A DNA stretch of 19,353 nucleotides. Origin: CBDTTW01 sp965363675. GTDB taxonomy: Bacteria; Bacteroidota; Rhodothermia; Rhodothermales; DASSAV01. Numbering within the stretch: the stretch's first letter is position 1; every line of letters begins with the position of its first letter. Below are positions 15,162 through 19,353 of this stretch, piece after piece. The stretch spans positions 1-19,353 of the forward strand of contig CBDTTW010000040.1 in assembly GCA_965363675.1 (NCBI GenBank), written 5' to 3'. The notes beneath the pieces are model-generated. The model ran no database searches. It worked only from the letters and a program-made list of their open reading frames with translations, and was not told where the DNA came from. The translations under genes were made by a program, and so were the position numbers.

Positions 15162-17321
15162 CTACTGCTTGGGCAGCGCGAAAGCTACGTAATAGTCGCC
15201 CGAGGGGGTGCCCATCTTGCCGCCGCCGCAGGCAATGACCACGTACTGCCGCCCCCCGACGCTGTAGGTGGCCGGGGTGGCATAGCCGCCGGCGGGCAGC
15301 TTGGCCTGCCAGAGCAGCCGCCCGTTGCGCTTGTCGAAGGCGCGCAGCATCTCGTCGCGGGTGGCCGCGATGAAGAGCACGCCGCCCGCCGTGACGATGG
15401 GGCCGCCGTAGTTCTCCAGGCCCGTCCGGCGGATGCCGCGCCGCGCCAGCTCGGGCGCTTCGCCGAGCGGGATGCGCCACTTGTACGCGCCCGTGTTGAG
15501 GTCGATGGCGCTGAGCGTGCCCCACGGAGGCTTGACGGCCGGGTAGCCCTCCGGGCTGACGAACCGGTGGTAGCCCATGAACTGGTACGGAATCGTCTCC
15601 GGGTCCTGCTTCGAGAGCGCCTCCTTCAAGGCGCCCTCGTCTACGGACTCCTGGTCGCCGTAGAGAAAGGCGAGCAGCGCTTCCTTCTGCGGCTCCGTCA
15701 GGCGCCGGAACGACGGCATGAAGCCGCGCCCGCGCTCGACGATCTCGCGCACCTCTTCCTGATCGAGGCGGCGGTGCAAATCCAGCAGCGACGGATAGGT
15801 GCTTTGCGCCCCGCCCTTGCGGTCGTCGCCGTGGCAGGAGGCGCAGAACGCGCCGTAGGTCTGCTGCCCGAGCGAAGCCCCCGAGAGCGGCGCGACTTGC
15901 GTCCGCTTGAGCGCCGCCACCCACGGCATCTCGTTGGCGTTGACGTACAGGATGCCCTCCGGGTCGGCCGCCGCCCCGCCCCATTCGCCGCCGCCGTCGA
16001 AGCCGGGGAAGATGATCGTCCCGCGCTCGCCGATGGGCGTGAACTGCCCTTCGGAGCGCAGCCGGGCGAGGCTGTCGGTCACGACGCGGCGCCAGGCGGG
16101 GTCCAGATCGTTGGCATCCTCAGGGCCGAAGCGCTGCCGCGCGAACGGCGCGGGCTTCGTCGGGAACGGCTGCGTGGGCCAGGGCGCTTCGTCAGGCAAC
16201 TCGGAGCGGGGCGTGGGGCGCTCCTCGATGGGGAAGAGCGGCGCGCCCGTCTCGCGGTCGAAAAGGAACACGAAGCCCGACTTGGTGATCTGCGCCACGG
16301 CGTCCGTGCCGAAGAGCCCATGCTTGACGCGCACGAGCGTCGGCGGCGCCGGCAGGTCGCGGTCCCAGAGGTCGTGGTGCACCGTCTGGAAGTGCCAGAG
16401 GCGCTTGCCCGTCGCCGCGTCGAGCGCCAGCAGCGCGTTGGCGTAGAGGTTGGCCCCTGCTCGGTTGCCGCCCCAGAAGTCGAAGCTGGCCGACCCGGTG
16501 GGCGCGTACACGATGCCTCGCTCCTTGTCCACGCTCATGCCCGCCCAACTGTTGGCCCCGCCCGCCGTTTTGTACGCCTCCTTCGGCCAGGTGTCGTAGC
16601 CCTCCTCGCCCGGCTGCGGAATCGTATGGAAGACCCACGCGATCTTGCCGGTTCGGATATCGTACGCGCGGATATGGCCGGGGGCGGCGTCGGCCCCCTC
16701 GGAGACGCGCGCGCCCAGGATCAGCAGGTCCTTGTAGACCGCGCCGGGCGTCGTAGCCGTGATGAACAGCCCCGTCGCATCGCGGCCCAGCCCCTCGTGC
16801 AGGCTGACGCTGCCGTTCCAGCCGAACGACGCGGCCGGCTTGCCCGTTGCGGCGTCCACGGCGAACAGGCGCGACCCTACGGCGAAGAGCAGCCGCCGGT
16901 CCGCGCCGTCGGCCCAGTAGGCCAGGCCGCGGCACGCCCCGAGAGCCAGAGCCATGTCGCCGCCGCCGGGCTCGTGGTAGGCCGTCGCCGGGTCGAAGCG
17001 CCACAGTTCGCGCCCGGTGTGCGCCTCGAGTGCGAAGACGCCGATCTTCGGCGTAGCCCCGTAGAGCACGCTGTCCACGATGAGCGGGTTCGTCTGGATC
17101 TGGCTGAACCGGGGGTCCCAGAGGTCGCCGGTTTTGTACGTCCAGGCCACTTCCAGCGTGTGCGCGTTCTCCGGCGTAATCTGGTCGAGGCCGGAGTAGT
17201 GCGTGCGGCCGTCGTCTCCGAGGTACGACGGCCAGTCCGTACGCGCCGGCTCTGAAGGGCGGCACCCTGCCGCCAGAAAAACCAGCAAACATCCGAACGG
17301 GGCAAAGCGGGGACGCATCAT
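15162..17321 (-). CDS. PQQ-dependent dehydrogenase with inserted cytochrome c domain, lipoprotein
   Basis: A 719-residue envelope quinoprotein. The N-terminus has a hydrophobic run ending in the lipobox LAAGC, so it is lipid-anchored. Residues from about 28 on form an eight-bladed propeller of the membrane glucose-dehydrogenase type: DWPSYLGDDGRTHYSGLDQI, then NAHTLEVAWTYKTGD and repeated tryptophan-docking strands such as TGRELWRF and GKRLWHFQ. A c-type haem motif CASCH (C493, C496, H497) sits in an inserted domain of about 80 residues, with the likely axial methionine in GFMPSF. The propeller then resumes (TGAYKWRIPLG). The insertion would pass electrons from PQQ to the haem inside one chain. 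The substrate is probably a sugar or alcohol and is not identifiable. No PQQ biosynthesis gene is in view. The frame stays open to 17846, but that stretch is basic and crosses the tRNA, so I start at the tandem ATG at 17321. An extended -10 promoter lies upstream. Confidence 0.9.
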   Translation of the reverse strand: MMRPRFAPFGCLLVFLAAGCRPSEPARTDWPSYLGDDGRTHYSGLDQITPENAHTLEVAWTYKTGDLWDPRFSQIQTNPLIVDSVLYGATPKIGVFALEAHTGRELWRFDPATAYHEPGGGDMALALGACRGLAYWADGADRRLLFAVGSRLFAVDAATGKPAASFGWNGSVSLHEGLGRDATGLFITATTPGAVYKDLLILGARVSEGADAAPGHIRAYDIRTGKIAWVFHTIPQPGEEGYDTWPKEAYKTAGGANSWAGMSVDKERGIVYAPTGSASFDFWGGNRAGANLYANALLALDAATGKRLWHFQTVHHDLWDRDLPAPPTLVRVKHGLFGTDAVAQITKSGFVFLFDRETGAPLFPIEERPTPRSELPDEAPWPTQPFPTKPAPFARQRFGPEDANDLDPAWRRVVTDSLARLRSEGQFTPIGERGTIIFPGFDGGGEWGGAAADPEGILYVNANEMPWVAALKRTQVAPLSGASLGQQTYGAFCASCHGDDRKGGAQSTYPSLLDLHRRLDQEEVREIVERGRGFMPSFRRLTEPQKEALLAFLYGDQESVDEGALKEALSKQDPETIPYQFMGYHRFVSPEGYPAVKPPWGTLSAIDLNTGAYKWRIPLGEAPELARRGIRRTGLENYGGPIVTAGGVLFIAATRDEMLRAFDKRNGRLLWQAKLPAGGYATPATYSVGGRQYVVIACGGGKMGTPSGDYYVAFALPKQ

Positions 17322-17372
17322 CACGCGGCGGGTCTGGTGGGGAAGGAGCCGCAATATCCGCCGCAGCCGGCG

Positions 17373-17381
17373 CTTATACCA
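17373..17381 (-). promoter_or_regulatory. Extended -10 promoter for the PQQ dehydrogenase gene
   Basis: The minus strand reads TGGTATAAG (17381-17373), an extended -10 (TGn plus TATAAG). It would start transcription about 45 bases before the ATG at 17321. No matching -35 is visible, which is common for extended -10 promoters. Confidence 0.4.
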
Positions 17382-17563
17382 GAGGCGCAAACGTTTTCCG
17401 GCGATCCTCATACAGCCCCGCGCCCTGCTTTTCGGAAAGGGCTGCGCGGCCGGCATTCGCGCTGCGGCGGCGCGGAAGCCGGGATCAGGGGCCGCCTCCG
17501 GCAGCCCCTGCCTCGCCGAGGCCCGCCCCCCGCGCCTTTGCCCCGATACGCGCGAGGCGCGCC

Positions 17564-17592
17564 TTGCATGGCGGGAGGCGATGCCGTACCTT
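17564..17592 (+). promoter_or_regulatory. Candidate promoter of tRNA-Pro
   Basis: TTGCAT (17564-17569) and TACCTT (17587-17592) are spaced by exactly 17 bases. Transcription would start about 55 bases before the tRNA at 17653. The second hexamer with its following G also resembles the Bacteroidota TAnnTTTG element. By-eye assignment. Confidence 0.4.
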
Positions 17593-17652
17593 GTAACCCT
17601 TCGCGCCGCCCCACAGGGCCGCACGAAGCGCCGTTGCCGTTGCAACGCCGTT

Positions 17653-17725
17653 CGGGACGTAGCGCAGCCCGGTAGCGCACTTGCATGGGGTGCAAGGGGT
17701 CGCAGGTTCAAACCTGCCGAAAAGC
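17653..17725 (+). tRNA. tRNA-Pro(GGG), 3' end disrupted; probable integration target
   Basis: The 5' three quarters are canonical. The acceptor strand is CGGGACG (17653-17659). A D-arm follows with GCGC/GCGC around AGCCCGGTA. The anticodon arm is CTTGC-ATGGGGT-GCAAG (17680-17696), with anticodon GGG at 17687-17689. The variable loop is GGGTC and the T-stem GCAGG/CCTGC (17702-17717). The T-loop has six bases (TTCAAA) instead of seven. The following CGAAAAG (17718-17724) pairs with the acceptor strand at only three of seven positions, where CGTCCCG is needed. No CCA is encoded. This looks like a gene whose 3' end was displaced by insertion of the element carrying the integrase downstream. The transcript is unlikely to be a working tRNA unless the true 3' end is restored. 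The right boundary given is nominal. Confidence 0.68.
17702..17717. repeat. Putative attachment-site core in the tRNA T-arm
   Basis: GCAGGTT (17702-17708) and AACCTGC (17711-17717) are perfect 7-bp inverted repeats around CA. Tyrosine integrases often use such a paired core in the T-arm of tRNA genes. Similarity to the tRNA ends just to its right. The matching copy at the other element end is not in the window, so the core boundaries are inferred. Confidence 0.45.
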
Positions 17726-17727
17726 CC

Positions 17728-17748
17728 CAAATCAGCCTCAAATCAGCC
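17728..17748 (+). repeat. Tandem 10-base repeat between tRNA and integrase
   Basis: CAAATCAGCC occurs at 17728-17737 and 17739-17748, an 11-bp period (about one helical turn). It lies immediately beyond the disrupted tRNA end and could be a pair of arm-type integrase sites. Confidence 0.6.
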
Positions 17749-17764
17749 CTCCTCCCTCCGAGTC

Positions 17765-17825
17765 CGTGCTGCAGTCGTGCTGCAGATGCAGCGCGTGCTG
17801 CAATAGTGCTGCAGCACGCGCTGCA
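17765..17825. repeat. GTGCTGCA iterons and a 16-bp inverted repeat upstream of the integrase gene
   Basis: GTGCTGCAG occurs at 17766-17774, 17777-17785 and 17806-17814, with GTGCTGCAA at 17795-17803. The first two and the last two copies are each offset by 11 bases. Overlapping them, TGCAGCGCGTGCTGCA (17787-17802) and TGCAGCACGCGCTGCA (17810-17825) are perfect 16-bp inverted repeats with a 7-base spacer. The array ends 26 bases before the integrase ATG. It may hold integrase or excisionase binding sites, a regulatory operator, or a hairpin in the integrase leader. Confidence 0.75.
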
Positions 17826-17851
17826 CTCCGGTCGCGCATCCGGCATGCATC

Positions 17852-18925
17852 ATGGCCAGCCTCATCGGCGTGGGCGGGCGGTACTATCTTGATTTCTGCG
17901 ACAGCGCCCGATCGCCGCGGCGCAAACGCGTCGCGCTCAAGGTCCGCTATAGGCGCGACGCAGAGCGCATCCAGAGGCTCCTCGAGGCCCGCTGGGCCGA
18001 CGGCTCCTACGACCCCTGGGTCGACCCGGACTGGCACGGCGCCCGCGCTGATCCCGCGCTCGCCACGCTCGGCGAGGCCTACGACGCCTTCATGGAGGCG
18101 AAGAGCGCCTGCCGACCCGCCACGCGCGATCACTACCGCTGGACCGTCGGCCGGTTCGTCGACCACATGGGCCGCAGCCACGCCTGCACGTCCCTCACCT
18201 GGCGCGACGTGCATGCGTGGCTCGCCGGCGTCGGCCGGTGCGCCCAGAGCCGCAAGACATACCTGGAGCGCATCGGCATCTTCTTGCGCTGGCTCGTCGA
18301 GCGCGGCATCCTGAGCGCCGACGTCTCCCGGCAGGTGCCCTGCGAGCGGCCCCCCGACAAGCTCGCCGGCAAGCTGGTCACACCCGCGCAGCTGAGCCGC
18401 ATCGTCGAGATAGCCCGGGCCTCTACGACGCCCTACATCGCCGACGTGGCCGTCGTGGCCTTCGATCTGGCTCTCCGACTGGGCGAAGTGTGCGCCATGC
18501 GGTGCGACTGGGTGGACCTCGGCCGCCGCACCGTATATATACGGTGCGATGGCGCCTTCCAGACGAAGACCGGCAAGGAGCGGAGCACGGCCATCGGCGA
18601 CCGCGCCCTGGCCGTGCTCCGGCGCGTCATCGGCGACCGCGCCGGCGGCGGCGACTTCGTGTTCCGGAACGCGCGGGGGCGGCGCCTCACGAGCAAGCAC
18701 ACGAGCAAGCGCTTCAAGCGGCTCGTGCGCGCGGCCGGTCTGCCGGAGGCCGTCACCTTCCACGGGCTCAGGCACGGCGGCATTTCGCGCCTCATCGTCG
18801 GCGGCGCGAGCGTCGAGGCCGTCCGGCGCTTCGCCGGCCACACGCGGGTGGAGATGACGATGCGCTACACGCACCTGCTCGACGATCAGTACGACGAGCA
18901 GGTCCTGAAGGCGCTGCGGCAGTAA
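17852..18925 (+). CDS. int: Tyrosine recombinase / phage-type integrase
   Basis: A 357-residue site-specific integrase. Residues 1-60 have the strand-rich, basic character of an arm-type DNA-binding domain. About 70-165 form the core-binding (SAM-like) domain (DPALATLGEAYDAFMEAK through to IGIFLRWLVERGIL). The catalytic domain carries the complete set: R209 (ALRLGEV), K242 (TKTGKERST), H304 and R307 (FHGLRHGG), H330 (AGHTRVEMT) and nucleophile Y339 (MRYTHL). The enzyme should therefore cut and join DNA through a 3'-phosphotyrosine. It lies 127 bases beyond a tRNA-Pro gene with a broken 3' end and points away from it, the usual layout at an integrated genomic island or prophage boundary. The ATG at 17852 follows the repeat array and has no visible Shine-Dalgarno. 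No excisionase gene is seen in the window. Confidence 0.93.
   Translation: MASLIGVGGRYYLDFCDSARSPRRKRVALKVRYRRDAERIQRLLEARWADGSYDPWVDPDWHGARADPALATLGEAYDAFMEAKSACRPATRDHYRWTVGRFVDHMGRSHACTSLTWRDVHAWLAGVGRCAQSRKTYLERIGIFLRWLVERGILSADVSRQVPCERPPDKLAGKLVTPAQLSRIVEIARASTTPYIADVAVVAFDLALRLGEVCAMRCDWVDLGRRTVYIRCDGAFQTKTGKERSTAIGDRALAVLRRVIGDRAGGGDFVFRNARGRRLTSKHTSKRFKRLVRAAGLPEAVTFHGLRHGGISRLIVGGASVEAVRRFAGHTRVEMTMRYTHLLDDQYDEQVLKALRQ
18527..18548. repeat. 22-bp perfect palindrome inside the integrase gene
   Basis: The palindrome is centred between 18537 and 18538, with arms CGCACCGTATA and TATACGGTGCG, encoding part of RTVYIRCD. An eight-base alternating TATATATA core is unusual in this G+C-rich gene. 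It may be an operator, a recombinase half-site pair or chance. Confidence 0.7.
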
Positions 18926-19172
18926 TCATAACTCGTAAGTTGTCTATTACCGCGCCGGCTCTTTGGCCTAAGTGTATATTTACGCGCACTCCGGGCGCCG
19001 CCCGCCCCGGTGCCCCTTTCCGACGCCCCGACGGACCCCGGACCGCAGGAGGCCCGTAGAGGCCTCTGGCGTGCCCGTAGATGCGCGCTATACCCCTGGG
19101 TGGTGCGGTCGGATTGGACCTACATCGCGTCAGATCGAACGCTAGACCCCTTAAACGCGAAGTGGCCTATTG

Positions 19173-19233
19173 AGGGCATCGGCCGGCCTGCGCCGGACCC
19201 CTCGGACGGCGGTCGCAGGCCGGCCGATGCCCT
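19173..19233. repeat. Perfect 20-bp inverted repeat with 21-base loop
   Basis: The left arm starts AGGGCATCGG and ends CCTGCG (19173-19192). The right arm 19214-19233 is its exact reverse complement. The loop holds two copies of CGGAC. The stem is far longer than an ordinary terminator stem and no T run follows on either strand, so a transcription terminator is a poor explanation. Confidence 0.85.
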
Positions 19234-19264
19234 GCTCGGCACCCTGCCGGGCCCGGCGGTCCCT

Positions 19265-19300
19265 CGCGCGCGCGTATACGCGTATACGCGCGTGTGTGTG
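19265..19300. repeat. 36-base alternating pyrimidine-purine tract with 24-bp palindrome
   Basis: Every position from 19265 to 19300 alternates pyrimidine and purine: a CG block, TATA-CGCG-TATA, another CG block, then TG repeats. Within it 19269-19292 is a perfect 24-bp palindrome. Such sequence favours Z-DNA or cruciform structure under negative supercoiling. Confidence 0.8.
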
Positions 19301-19353
19301 TTCGTGCGTTGTTGCTTAGTAACTTCCTGTATTTATGCATGTTACACGCTAGG

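Larger units (their letters stand above)
17322..17652. other. Intergenic region between PQQ dehydrogenase gene and tRNA-Pro
   Basis: A stretch of 331 bases separating the minus-strand PQQ gene from the plus-strand tRNA. It holds the extended -10 of the PQQ gene (17373-17381) and a candidate tRNA promoter (17564-17592). The frames across it are rich in Arg, Ala and Pro and have no recognisable domain, so I do not call a gene here. Confidence 0.6.
18926..19353. other. Non-coding, structured tail of the element
   Basis: No credible gene is found in these 428 bases. The first 60 bases are A+T-richer. GCCCGTAGA is repeated at 19052-19060 and 19073-19081 (21-bp spacing), with the palindrome AGAGGCCTCT at 19058-19067. 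The 20-bp stem and the alternating tract listed separately follow, and the last 50 bases are A+T-richer again. No copy of the missing tRNA 3' end is present, so the far attachment site is not here. A non-coding RNA, a regulatory block or the left part of a larger element are possible readings. Confidence 0.55.

Noticed and set aside
17765..17825. GTGCTGCAG repeats as a CRISPR array
   Set aside because: Repeats are only nine bases with two- to nine-base gaps; there are no spacers and no cas genes.
17322..17846. N-terminal extension of the PQQ dehydrogenase frame
   Set aside because: It crosses the tRNA on the opposite strand, is strongly basic, and the lipoprotein signal starts at 17321.
18992..19004. 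CGGGC-GCC-GCCCG as integrase terminator
   Set aside because: Stem of five with a three-base loop and no adjacent T run; too common in G+C-rich DNA to call.
19173..19233. 20-bp inverted repeat as a Rho-independent terminator
   Set aside because: There is no T run after either arm and no gene ends close to it: the integrase stop is about 250 bases away.
19167..19340. Minus-strand frame of 57 codons near the right edge (ATG at 19340)
   Set aside because: It reads through the alternating tract and both arms of the 20-bp inverted repeat; composition is Arg/Gly/Pro-rich with no ribosome-binding site.

Overview
The window looks like chromosomal DNA from a G+C-rich, free-living, Gram-negative-type bacterium. 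Several exported proteins carry lipobox or signal-peptide N-termini. Most genes lack a strong Shine-Dalgarno sequence. The gene families (GH28/GH106/GH78 glycosidases, a PQQ dehydrogenase with an inserted cytochrome c domain, a non-F420 luciferase-like flavoprotein) would fit Bacteroidota/Rhodothermota, for example a Rhodothermales relative. That placement is an inference from gene content; no marker gene is present.

Layout, left to right. (i) 1-2091, minus strand: a pectin/rhamnogalacturonan hydrolase operon, GH28 followed by a GH106 alpha-L-rhamnosidase cut by the left edge. Upstream is a sigma70-like promoter whose start region is covered by a perfect 18-bp LacI-type palindrome. (ii) 2104-4285, minus: an OmpR-type response regulator and a sensor histidine kinase, with a 21-bp-spaced direct repeat upstream. 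(iii) 4509-5681, plus: a zinc-dependent alcohol/formaldehyde-type dehydrogenase, converging on a luciferase-like flavin oxidoreductase (5729-6715, minus), with a hairpin in the gap. (iv) 6860-11263, minus: a sugar-porter MFS transporter followed by a GH78 alpha-L-rhamnosidase, a second rhamnose-related pair. (v) 11463-13685, minus: a compact operon of NAD(P)-binding NmrA-like protein, ABC ATPase and ABC-2 permease. (vi) 13903-15103, plus: a VOC-fold metalloprotein and a lipoprotein Cu/Zn superoxide dismutase, closed by a textbook terminator. (vii) 15162-17321, minus: a lipoprotein PQQ dehydrogenase with a c-type cytochrome inserted in the propeller. (viii) 17653-19353: a tRNA-Pro(GGG) gene that lost its 3' acceptor strand, ordered repeats, a complete tyrosine integrase and a structured non-coding tail running to the window edge.

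The glycosidases and sugar porter suggest use of rhamnose-containing pectic polysaccharide: GH28 cuts the galacturonate-containing backbone, GH106 and GH78 release L-rhamnose, and the porter may import the product.

The most unusual part is the right end. It reads as one boundary of an integrated mobile element. The tRNA T-arm has become a perfect inverted repeat and loses its partner strand. It is followed by 11-bp-spaced direct repeats and a 16-bp inverted repeat, as expected for integrase core and arm sites. Beyond the integrase lie about 430 non-coding bases with a perfect 20-bp stem and a 36-base alternating pyrimidine-purine tract. The other end of the element and any cargo lie outside the window.
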